This document shows, piece after piece, positions 1 to 10,300 of a stretch of DNA of 64,000 nt. This stretch comes from Hirudinaria manillensis (taxonomy: Eukaryota > Annelida > Clitellata > Hirudinida > Hirudinidae): NCBI GenBank assembly GCA_034509925.1, contig CM067537.1, positions 5,218,501-5,282,500 on the forward strand, in the 5' to 3' direction. How positions within the stretch are numbered: the stretch's first letter is position 1; the number at the start of each line of letters is the position of its first letter. Below the pieces are notes generated by a model that did no database searches, was not told where the DNA came from, and saw only the letters and a program-made list of their open reading frames with translations. Position numbers and translations under genes: made by a program.

Positions 1-4
1 CAAA

Positions 5-57
5 TCTCACTTCGGCTGCGAGAGGTTGGAACCGAATAAAACCGGTTCGATCCTGGG
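5..57 (+). repeat. tRNA-Pro(CGG)-derived fragment (SINE-like or tRNA pseudogene)
   Basis: Bases 5-26 match the anticodon arm of eukaryotic tRNA-Pro with the CGG anticodon (13-15), with about two differences, followed by the usual GAGAGGT. Bases 44-53 (GGTTCGATCC) are a good B-box / T-loop, and 42-57 can form most of a T arm. Between the two arms there are extra bases (about 27-41) that a functional tRNA would not have, and the D arm would lie beyond the left edge. This fits a tRNA-derived SINE or a degenerate tRNA copy better than a working gene. Only half is visible, so the class is an inference. Confidence 0.45.
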
Positions 58-261
58 TTTATTTGTGATGTGATAACATCGCATTTAACATTTTTATGCA
101 ATATATTTTTTTTTTCAATACTTTGCATTAAAGTGCAGGTTTGCAAATCTTTTGGAATAACATTATTATTAATATTAGCTTCGATTGTGTTGGGTTTGAA
201 TCAAAATTTTCTTATAAATTTTCTTGAGGGAAATAATGTAACGATGTAAGGTTAAACATAC

Positions 262-527
262 CTTGTTTTAGCCCAATTGTCTCTTTGTATGAGGAAGGAT
301 TCAAGTAGAAGAAACACCACCCCCCAAACAATTGAGCCAATTCCCCCGACGTATAATGCTATGGTACCTAAACGGTGTTCAGGTTATAAATAAACAATCC
401 AATTTCTTTTATTTTTCTTTGTAAAATGGTTAAAATGTTATGACTCCAAAAATAGATCCAAAGCATCAAAAACATCACTGCACTAACGTTTGATTTCCGC
501 TTGAATTTGATCTTCTGACAGATCCAT
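262..527 (-). CDS. Small membrane protein, 5' part (two exons, partial)
   Basis: Exon 1 is 488-527: ATG at 525-527, then 13 codons (MDLSEDQIQAEIK) plus one base, with donor GTTAGT. Exon 2 is 262-367: acceptor TTTAG, phase 1 entry restoring an Arg codon, and donor GTATGT leaving phase 2. The joined product starts with an acidic/amphipathic N-terminus followed by one strongly hydrophobic stretch (about residues 15-37, with GGIGSIVWGVVFLLLESF), a likely transmembrane helix, then a polar stretch ending WAKT. The intron is 120 bp. The rest of the gene must lie left of the window; I see no convincing further exon in 1-260. I do not recognise the family. Matching phases and consensus splice sites support it, but no homology is claimed. 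It is divergent from the PEN-2 gene. Confidence 0.55.
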
Positions 528-1113
528 TTTTCTTCCTTTAAAGCTTTCTGCCTTAAAAAGTCAGCCTCTAAATTCTTTACTTACCGTTCCTTTATGTGGA
601 ACAACTTTTGTGAAAATAAGTAGACACCGTAGAGTTCTTGCTGCTTCTATTTTCATGTATTCAACTTATAGTTGCAATCAATCTCTTTTATAGATGCCGG
701 TGTCATTGTTTAGCATTCGATTCATCCAATTCACTGTGACTTACTTTATCGTGCACTTATTCACTCACCCTATGAGATAGAAATGATTTTAATTGTGAAC
801 TTAGCTATTTAATTTTTGGATTTATTTTATATTATAATGCAGCATAATACTTAAATAAGATTTAAACACTCAATAGGATATTAGATATTTCACATTGACT
901 TGTTTTGGTATAGAGACGTTTTGTTGAGGAAGCTCCGGAGTGCCGCTTGGACTAATTTCTCTAAATTGCGTTAACAAGGTTGAATTTTGTAATATATTAG
1001 AGAAGATTAAATCACAATATTTAATTAATCATCTCAAAATTTTGCATGTTTAAAATTACCTTCACTGCAGACATTCCTTTAAATGTTATTTATTAGCCAG
1101 TTATTAAAGAGAA
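528..1113. promoter_or_regulatory. Shared upstream region between two divergent genes
   Basis: The 586 bases between the start codon of the minus-strand membrane protein (527) and the plus-strand PEN-2 start (1114) hold no gene that I can support. They must contain both 5' UTRs and probably both promoters. The sequence is AT-rich with no clear TATA box or other element that I can call. A minus-strand ATG near 655 opens a short frame that ends before the main start and may be an upstream ORF or chance. Confidence 0.35.
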
Positions 1114-2022
1114 ATGGATTTGAACAAAATGAAACCAGAAGAGAAAATGAACCTCTGTAAGAAATATTACTTCGGTGGGTTAAATTTATATCCTTCATTG
1201 GTAATGATTTTAACGAAATCTTTCTAATAAGTTCTTAGTACCATTTATTAGAGTTTCTAGTCTTTACAAGGTAAATGAGATTTTGATTAAACTTAATTAA
1301 TCTTAGAATTACAACCAGTTGTAATGGGTATTAATGAAAAGTGTCTCAATATCATAATGTAATGAAACCATCAATTGTAAATTGGCCAAAATATTAAATA
1401 CTTTCTCTATATATGATATTTGAATTTATTAACAAAGAAAAGAACCTTTAACCTATCATTGAATCCATAATTTTTTAAAAATATTTAGGTGGATTTGCAT
1501 TCCTGCCTTTTCTTTGGTTGGTGAATAGCATTTGGTTTTTCAAAGAAGCATTCTTGGTTCCACCTTCACCTGAGAAGAAGCAGATTAGATACTGTTTGTT
1601 GCATTTGATGATATCATTTAGAAGTTTGGCATTACGAAATTATTTAGAAATTAATCAAATCACATCAAAGTATGACATTTTATTTATTATATTTTAAATT
1701 ATTCATTTTGAGTTTATCAATATCTGGGGTCATTGAAAACTCAATTAATCATATTCATCCAACAGTAATATCCAAAAATAAAATAAATGTTTATATAAAA
1801 TAACATTTCTATGATGTCTCTGACATGTTAAATGTAATCATGCATATTGTAACCATGCAGTACCATATTTTTTTATCAAAAGATGTCATATGCTCGATGG
1901 TTGGTGCCTCAATTTGGATTGTTGGTGTGTCAATTTGGGCGACCTATTTCCAGTACAAGAGAGTGGAATGGGGAAGAAGTGGTGACCTGTTGACCTATGT
2001 ATTCCCAAGGGGAGAGGCCTGA
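1114..2022 (+). CDS. PSENEN: Presenilin enhancer 2 (PEN-2), gamma-secretase subunit, three exons
   Basis: PEN-2 is the small membrane subunit of gamma-secretase that triggers presenilin endoproteolysis and activity; the complex cleaves Notch, APP and other type I membrane stubs. Exons are 1114-1174, 1489-1593 and 1883-2022 (306 nt with stop TGA), giving 101 residues, the same length as the human protein. The N-terminus ([20 protein letters not shown]) matches the PEN-2 signature, as do [16 protein letters not shown] (hydrophobic segment 1), [15 protein letters not shown] (segment 2) and the C-terminal [13 protein letters not shown], equivalent to the WGALGDYLSF region of vertebrate PEN-2. Both introns are phase 1 (after TTC G and TAC T) with TTTAG and AAAAG acceptors, 314 and 289 bp. 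The start is the ATG at 1114, which fits the family length. A plus-strand AATAAA lies at 2452-2457. Confidence 0.97.
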
Positions 2023-2949
2023 TCTTGTGCCAATGTAGAGGACTAATTAATTAGAGGCTTATTATTATATTGCACCTTATTCAATGTTGTCTGAACGGAT
2101 TAGTTTTTCATTCATAATTATTTTTATTCTTTTTCTTGGTAAAATGACAATTTGATAACTATCTGGTATTTCTTCTCATAAAATGACCCTCTGATTGCTG
2201 TAATCATCTTTAAGAATATACTATTGGACTTATTTGGTTTACTAATTGATGTCATGTTGTTATATTTTCAAGCCCTCATAAGTCACAACTTTCAGATTTT
2301 TGCTTAGATTTTTTAAGGAAGAGAACATCATCAATAAGTCTTTAATGTTAGAAGTTACCATTTAATTTCAATATTGATTGTGATTTGTCTGTATTCAATA
2401 TTTTTAGATTCTGATCCTGAGAACATTGGTTTTCATTAGTTCAACCAAGTAAATAAATAAATGGAATTTGTTTCATGACATTTCTCTTAAATTTGTTTTA
2501 TTATCTTTGGAGAAAGAAATCGGGCCAGTTTCGATGTTAAGAAAGCATTTGAGGGTCGAATCTGTTTGTCCTGTTTAATACACTTTCTTAGGTCGACATG
2601 GTTGGTTGGTTTCATTTATTTTTTATTTTACTTTCTGCATTTAATATCAATATAATCAATATCAAATTATGTTGAATTTTTCATATTTTTTATTATATCA
2701 GATTTAGGGTTGTTTTTTATTTAATAATGATTAAAGCCTCAGACTGGAACCACACTTTATCAGATTTATTTTCTAGATTACAACATAATTACTAAAAAGA
2801 ATGGGAAAAATAATGTTACTATCTGTCTTGAAATGACAAATGTGTTCAAAAATCAGAATCTGGCAAACATTGCATATTACAAGCTTATAGATCAGTATTG
2901 TGCCATTACGTAGGGTAGGCCAAACCTTTAAGTACACCTTTAGTTACCG
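2023..2949. other. Convergent intergenic region with 3' ends of two genes
   Basis: This AT-rich stretch separates the PEN-2 stop from the stop of the minus-strand coiled-coil gene. It contains a plus-strand AATAAA at 2452-2457 (possible PEN-2 poly(A) signal) and a minus-strand AATAAA (tttatt at 2765-2770) 180 bp beyond the coiled-coil gene stop. I see no exon-like open frame with splice sites here. Confidence 0.5.
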
Positions 2950-5699
2950 TTATTTTGGTGGTACATCAATGATGAATGGAGTGGCCCTATCTTCCACTGG
3001 ATTTTTCTTTTTCTCTTCTAGTCTTTCTCTCATTTTTTGTTCCTGTCTGAGCTTGGCACTGTGCTGCCTACATTTATAATGCCACAAGATTCAGTTACAA
3101 TTAGATTAATATGTTATAGTACTGAGTATGAGTTACTAACATAGTACCAGCATTAAAATGATAAAAATTAAATAGAAATACGATTGGTGCAGCGGGTTTT
3201 GTTAGACAGTTTTTCCAAATTTAAATTACTAATAATTTGATTTGGAATACTAATGTAAATGTTCACAGAAGGTGCCCTTTATCTGAAAATACTAACAACT
3301 CTTCTCTTCTTGTGGCCTCCATCATTACTTCGGTGGCTTTAACTTCAGACTCCTGTTGCTTATTCGCCATTTTGTCCATCTTTTTACGCAACATGGCAGA
3401 CTGTCTTTCCTTGGCCGATTCCAGTTGGTTTTGCTCACTGCTCATCCTCTCCATAATTTCATCTCTTTCCTGTTAAATTACGAATACATCTTTTACAAAG
3501 TGCAAAGACTTGAGAGATTAGGTCGGATGCGTCTGTCATAATTATGTTTGTTCGATGTTTGGTACCCGTGTTTGATGAGATTTATCTTAAGAAATCGAAG
3601 TTGAACTTTAATGTTGGGACTTTTGTGTTAATTGATGCAGTTTTCTAAGGTTCTTTTGCGAGAAATCTCGAATTGAAAAAGAGGGGTGTTGAAAAGAAAG
3701 AAGCTGGCGTGTCATTTTAATATTGGAGAAAATATGTGGCACCGTCTGTGTTTGGCAAAAGTAACTCGAATTCATACTGATTAGTGAGTGAGTGACAGTA
3801 AATTGCATTACCAACATTTTTTTATGTTAACCTTTAACAAGATTCGGTAGTTACCTAAATGGGGAATTGGGGGCCTGGCAATATGTCGGTGATGTATAGA
3901 TAAGGTGCATAGATAAGAAGGATGCATACCAAGATTCTGGCCCGAAACATCTATCTATTCACTAAATATTTTACTTTAAGACCCACGACCTCGCGACCAG
4001 TTAGAATATCCGAAATGGTTGCGATTGAGAAAGTTTAGAATAGCCTGAATAAAATATAATTTGTTCCGGTGACGATGAATTTCTACATGTTAGGTAATAT
4101 TTTGAAATTTCTTATTTGATGTCGCGAAATCCTGGCTCCAAATATCCACTTGGAAACAAATTTGTGGTTTATTTGGAATTGTCCTCAAAAACCCAGGAAA
4201 AATCAATATCTTCCTCGCTCACGTTTGTCTTGTGGAGGTGTTTCCGGCGCGTCCATAGTTACGCATCGATTGGAAATTTTCTTTGAAGGCACACACAAAT
4301 TTGTATCGCGAATGGACGAAACATTACGAACTCTTCCAAATGAACGCAGACTACACTCACACATTATGTACACCTCTATATTCATCCAGTCGTATTTATT
4401 ATTTTATTATTCCGCTCCATCCAATTATTTCATGCAGCCAATCGATGCCTGATAATGCCGGAAGCTACTAATTCGTACGTTATATGAATAAACACACGTA
4501 CCTCCTTGAAATCATCGTCACAAAGAGTGTTGTTCTTTTTGTTGAGGTCTGAATTGCTGACTGGAACAACGTCAAAGAGATGCGTGGGTGTCGAAACACG
4601 CATGTTTGGATCTGAAAATGATTTGATTTTATCATTTTTCCTATTGTCGCAATTATAATCTTTTCGATTATCATATCTCGATGATCGAATTTTTGACATT
4701 GATTTTGATCTCAAGTTTCTTAATTGCTTTACCATTTGTCGCCGTCAGAGCTCCCTCAGGGTGCTGTCTGAGTGATCGTGTCGATCTGGCCGAAAGAACT
4801 CTCACCACTTCCTCTTCCAAGGCGATTCTTGAAGCTACTGGAGGGTCAGTAGTGACCGACTGTGGTCGATTAGCCGACTTTTGCCGATGACGGGCTGATA
4901 TAGCACCAACGCGTTGCTTCTCACTTTTCGCCGAAGCTGATCTTTCGCTCTCTGGTGAAGATTAACTTCAAAATTTTCACATCTTTAAATCGCGTCTAAT
5001 TGCATAAGGCGAAATTTGATTTCAATTACACTTTACAAGTCTATATAGCACTAAGACTATAAGTCGACCTGGAGTATAAGTAGATTTGACACTTGGAAAA
5101 TATGATTTATTTATTCATTAAGTTAAGCGATTATAGCTGCCTCCAGATTTTATCATTCAAGTGAAAAAACCTCGACTTGTATTCTAATACTAGTGTACAC
5201 GATAGCATTGGTTCGCCCATGATTTCTAGTCGCATATTGTTTCAATCAGTCTTAAGTAAACCATTCCAATTCCCAGAAACATAATTCTTGATGACTGGCA
5301 TTTCCAGAGATCTTTAAGCAAAACTCAATAATTTTTTACACCTAATTTTTGTGATGCTTGCGAAGAGGTGTCCTTTTCAATTTTCAATTCTTCTCGGGTT
5401 AACTTGAATGACCTTCTCGCTTCCTCGATAAAAGAGATCATTGTTTCTTCTTCCTGTTTGCAGAGACTTCCCAACATCCGAAACACTGTGCCCTAAATAT
5501 GATTGGCGACTTTGATTATTATTTAAACTTTAATGTCTTAATGACTGCTAATTGCGTTTATTTTCAAAGTTGCCTATTTGTCTTATGGTAAACGATAGGT
5601 TGTTGACAGATATAGCTTAAAAAATGTACAAGCCAATTACTGACTTACCTGCATTTTTGCAGGTAGTTTGGACAAGCGGTTTTCCATTTGCTCGTCCAT
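2950..5699 (-). CDS. Coiled-coil protein, six exons, 273 residues, family not recognised
   Basis: The exons, in gene order, are 5649-5699, 5342-5492, 4733-4951, 4502-4611, 3297-3469 and 2950-3067. Phases match at every junction (0, 1, 1, 0, 2) and the total is 822 nt with TAA at 2950-2952. Donors include GTAAGT, GTAAAG, GTACGTG and GTTAGT; acceptors include TTTTCAG and TTTAACAG. Residues 1-67 are helical and charged (MDEQMENRLSKLPAKMQ, then a Glu-rich segment). The middle (about 68-177) is Ser/Arg-rich and probably disordered. The C-terminal 90 residues (ERDEIMERMSSEQNQLESAK onward) are a long charged helix or coiled coil ending in IIDVPPK. An in-frame TAA lies 27 nt upstream of the ATG, so 5699 may be the true start, but an upstream exon joined by a weak AG cannot be excluded. 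The 1,032-bp intron 3470-4501 contains only chance frames. The role is unknown. Confidence 0.72.
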
Positions 5700-7329
5700 G
5701 AGAAGGTAAATTTCTTCTTGCCTTTATTCTTATAAAGTTCTCGTAAACGATGTTTTATTTATTAATGAAATATTAGAACTTTAAATTTCACGTTACTGTG
5801 TTTGCTCAGTAGTTCCACCCGCACAATATTCTTCGGTATTTTTTAAAGGTATTTTAATTGCATTAGAATCGTTTATTAATTGGATATAATTAACATAAAT
5901 TCCATGCCTTAATATCCTTTAATTATTAATTATCCGTAAAACTGACGAAACTTGACCAACCAACGTAATTGGCAATAAGTACGCATTTTATACCGCCGTT
6001 CAAAGAGGCCTAAAGCTTGTATTGTTGCAATGGTGTTAGCGCAACATATATAAATAAACTTTTTATATAGGAATTAATATAATTAATTACAACTCATTCG
6101 TCGAAAGATCGATTTAAAATTTTAAAATATATAAAATTATTATTCGGAATGCGACTGTAGGAAGGCGATTTGCTTAATTATCTTAATGATTTACCTAACA
6201 ATATAAAAGCATTCATTCATCAATTTCCTTTTCTGATGATAAATACAATCATGGAAGAACATTTATAAATTAATCCACTTGAAGAACTACGTGTTGGTAA
6301 AGAACTGAAATGCAAGATATTTTAGTTTATGTCGGTTGGGTATTACAACCAGTATTATTATATATTATAATCTTATATAATTGATATAGTCTTAATATAA
6401 TTAATATATATTATAATCTTCCTATCAGAGGCGCATACTCCTAAAATTTGAACTCCTATTCAGTTACATCAAACCGAAACGATTTTTCAATCTACTTATT
6501 GGTTGAACAAAAGTATAAAATAGAGATAATAGCTGCAATTCCAGCTGAAAATCGATCGAACTAAAACAAATCTTGCAATTAATTGTTCAGACTTAAATCA
6601 TTAAGTACCTTATTAACGATTACATACTAAGAATTTAAGATCCTGAATATATCACAATTGGAAAATTTGCGATCCAGTATAAGTTTCCATTCGAAACATT
6701 ATGATTAACAATACTAACAAACCGAAATCAAAAGATTAATTTGTTCGAAACACTTCAACGACAAAATAAAGACAAATCCAGAAATAGAAAATATTGACAT
6801 ACTACTACTGTCATAAATAAAGTAGAACGCAATGGAACACTCATAGCAAACAAAAGCTTTGTGCACGTAATAATGCTTATTGCAAGTGTTGAAGTGACTG
6901 CAAAATTCAAGGAAAACAAATCGAGAGTTTGAATCAAGTGACAATGGTGCGGTAAAGACAGAATCATGACATACTGGGTGAACGTATCGGTTATCAATTA
7001 ATAACTAAGATTAAAACGACAAGCTGACAACATCAAATACAAAAGAAGGGAGAGCAGATCAGTAAAAAAAAATGAAAGTTTAAGCCAAAATAAACCGAAA
7101 ATATGGGATCCACAGGAACGGAAAACTCAATGTTATCAAAGGACTGCAAGAACAACAATCAGCTAATAAGTGACTATTGGCTACAAAGAGTGATAACAAC
7201 ACTTAATGGCGAAGATATCGCAAATCAATTATATAACAAAACATTTCGGAGGAGGTTACGGGGAGTACAAAAATAGTAAAAGTTAACCGATAACTTCAAC
7301 TTTTAAGTGACGATAAATAATAATGACGA
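5700..7329. other. AT-rich intergenic DNA between the coiled-coil and mucin genes
   Basis: No gene can be supported here. The first canonical minus-strand AATAAA below the mucin stop that I could find is at 5872-5877 (tttatt), about 1.45 kb away, so the mucin 3' UTR may be long or further exons may be hidden here. A 57-codon plus-strand frame at 7103-7276 has no recognised homology. Hydrophobic minus-strand frames at 6714-6997 lack convincing splice sites. Confidence 0.4.
6350..6425. repeat. AT-only low-complexity tract with a 14-bp direct repeat
   Basis: The tract is nearly pure A/T. TATATTATAATCTT occurs at 6361-6374 and again at 6407-6420, separated by TA-rich filler. It looks like simple-sequence drift; no function is implied. 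Confidence 0.6.
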
Positions 7330-10300
7330 TTAAGGAAAATTTTGAGAAGAAATGGTGGATTCAGTGATTGTCGAATGGCTTGTTGATGTTCCTGTATCCG
7401 GTGATGTAGATGGAGCTGAGGTTATTGTGAAGGAAGTGGTCGACTGAGGAGAAACGGATGAACCGCTTGTTGTGGACGGAACGGACATCGTTGATTGGCT
7501 GGTGGATGTATCAGAATTGAAAGTTGTAGAAGGTCCTGATGTTACGCTAAATGAGGTTGTCGATTGAGGGGAAAAGGTAGATCCACTTGAGGTAACCGGA
7601 GATGACATGCTGGATTCAGTGATTGTCGAATGGCTTGTTGATGTTCCTGTATCCGGTGATGTAGATGGAGCTGAGGTTATTGTGAAGGAAGTGGTCGACT
7701 GAGGAGAAACGGATGAACCGCTTGTTGTGGACGGAACGGACATCGTTGATTGGCTGGTGGAAGTTTCAGAATTGAATGTTGTAGAAGGCCCTGATGTTAC
7801 GCTAAAGGAGGTTGTCGATTGAGGGGAAAAGGTCGATCCACTTGAGGTAACCGGAGATGACATGCTGGATTCAGTGATTGTCGAATGGCTAGTTGAAGTT
7901 GCTGTATCCGGTGATGTAGATGGAGCTGAGGTTATTGTGAAGGAAGTGGTCGACTGAGGAGAAACGGATGAACCGCTTGTTGTGTACGGATCGGACATCG
8001 TTGATTGGCTGGTGGAAGTTTCAGAATTGAATGTTGTAGAAGGTCCTGATGTTACGCTAAAGGAGGTTGTCGATTGAGGGGAAAAGGTCGATCCACTTGA
8101 GGTAACCGGAGATGACATGCTGGATTCAGTGATTGTCGAATGGCTTGTTGATGTTGCTGTATCCGGTGATGTAGATGGAGCTGAGGTTATTGTGAAGGAA
8201 GTGGTCGACTGAGGAGAAACGGATGAACCGCTTGTTGTGGACGGAACGGACATCGTTGATTGGCTGGTGGATGTATCAGAATTGAAAGTTGTAGAAGGTC
8301 CTGATGTTACGCTAAATGAGGTTGTCGATTGAGGGGAAAAGGTAGATCCACTTGAGGTAACCGGAGATGACATGCTGGATTCAGTGATTGTCGAATGGCT
8401 TGTTGATGTTCCTGTATCCGGTGATGTAGATGGAGCTGAGGTTATTGTGAAGGAAGTGGTCGACTGAGGAGAAACGGATGAACCGCTTGTTGTGGACGGA
8501 ACGGACATCGTTGATTGGCTGGTGGAAGTTTCAGAATTGAATGTTGTAGAAGGCCCTGATGTTACGCTAAAGGAGGTTGTCGATTGAGGGGAAAAGGTCG
8601 ATCCACTTGAGGTAACCGGAGATGACATGCTGGATTCAGTGATTGTCGAATGGCTAGTTGAAGTTGCTGTATCCGGTGATGTAGATGGAGCTGAGGTTAT
8701 TGTGAAGGAAGTGGTCGACTGAGGAGAAACGGATGAACCGCTTGTTGTGTACGGATCGGACATCGTTGATTGGCTGGTGGAAGTTTCAGAATTGAATGTT
8801 GTAGAAGGTCCTGATGTTACGCTAAAGGAGGTTGTCGATTGAGGGGAAAAGGTCGATCCACTTGAGGTAACCGGAGATGACATGCTGGATTCAGTGATTG
8901 TCGAATGGCTTGTTGAAGTTCCTGTATTCGGTGATGTAGATGGAGCTGAGGTTATTGTGAAGGAAGTGGTCGACTGAGGAGAAACGGATGAACCGCTTGT
9001 TGTGTACGGAACGGACATCGTTGATTGGCTGGTGGAAGTTTCAGAATTGAATGTTGTAGAAGGTCCTGATGTTACGCTAAAGGAGGTTGTCGATTGAGGG
9101 GAAAAGGTCGATCCACTTGAGGTAACCGGAGATGACATGCTGGATTCAGTGATTGTCGAATGGCTTGTTGATGTTGCTGTATCCGGTGATGTAGATGGAG
9201 CTGAGGTTATTGTGAAGGAAGTGGTCGACTGAGGAGAAACGGATGAACCGCTTGTTGTGGACGGAACGGACATCGTTGATTGGCTGGTGGAAGTTTCAGA
9301 ATTGAAAGTTGTAGAAGGTCCTGATGTTACGCTAAATGAGGTTGTCGAATGAGGGGAAAAGGTCGATCCACTTGAGGTAACCGGAGATGACATGCTGGAT
9401 TCAGTGATTGTCGAATGGCTAGTTGAAGTTGCTGTATCCGGTGATGTAGATGGAGCTGAGGTTATTGTGAAGGAAGTGGTCGACTGAGGAGAAACGGATG
9501 AACCGCTTGTTGTGTACGGATCGGACATCGTTGATTGGCTGGTGGAAGTTTCAGAATTGAATGTTGTAGAAGGTCCTGATGTTACGCTAAAGGAGGTTGT
9601 CGATTGAGGGGAAAAGGTCGATCCACTTGAGGTAACCGGAGATGACATGCTGGATTCAGTGATTGTCGAATGGCTTGTTGATGTTGCTGTATCCGGTGAT
9701 GTAGATGGAGCTGAGGTTATTGTGAAGGAAGTGGTCGACTGAGGAGAAACGGATGAACCGCTTGTTGTGGTCGGAACGGACATCGTTGATTGGCTGGTGG
9801 ATGTATCAGAATTGAAAGTTGTAGACTGTCCTGATGTTACGCTAAAGGAGGTTGTCGATTGAGGGGAAAAGGTCGATCCACTTGAGGTAACCGGAGATGA
9901 CATGCTGGATTCAGTGATTGTCGAATGGCTCGTTGAAGTTCCTGTATTCGGTGATGTAGATGGAGCTGAGGTTATTGTGAAGGAAGTGGTCGACTGAGGA
10001 GAAACGGATGAACCGCTTGTTGTGGACGGAACGGACATCGTTGATTGGCTGGTGGATGTATCAGAATTGAAAGTCGTAGACGGTCCTGATGTTACGCTAA
10101 ATGAGGTTGTCGATTGAGGGGAAAAGGTCGATCCACTTGAGGTAACCGGAGATGACATGCTGGATTCAGTGATTGTCGAATGGCTTGTTGATGTTCCTGT
10201 ATCCGGTGATGTAGATGGAGCTGAGGTTATTGTGAAGGAAGTGGTCGACTGAGGAGAAACGGATGAACCGCTTGTTTTGGACGGAACGGACATCGTTGAT

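Noticed and set aside
585-660. A possible minus-strand upstream exon (ATG near 655, donor GTAAGT at 584)
   Set aside because: The reading phase does not fit the exon at 262-367, and splicing to the nearest acceptor would need an intron of about 37 bp. It may be a 5' UTR or upstream ORF.
3608-3817. A 69-codon minus-strand frame
   Set aside because: It lies inside the intron 3470-4501, has no splice support and no recognisable composition.
4203-4385. A 60-codon minus-strand frame within the coiled-coil gene region
   Set aside because: The exon ending at 4502 and the exon starting at 3469 already match in phase 0 without it, and its possible acceptors are weak.
6714-6997. Two overlapping hydrophobic minus-strand frames near the mucin 3' end
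   Set aside because: They looked like a possible membrane anchor for the mucin, but I found no clear acceptor or donor that would join them in phase, and hydrophobic frames are common in AT-rich sequence.
7103-7276. A 57-codon plus-strand frame starting MGSTGTENSM
   Set aside because: No homology is recognised, there is no neighbouring exon and it is short in AT-rich DNA. It could be a mobile-element remnant but I cannot support that.
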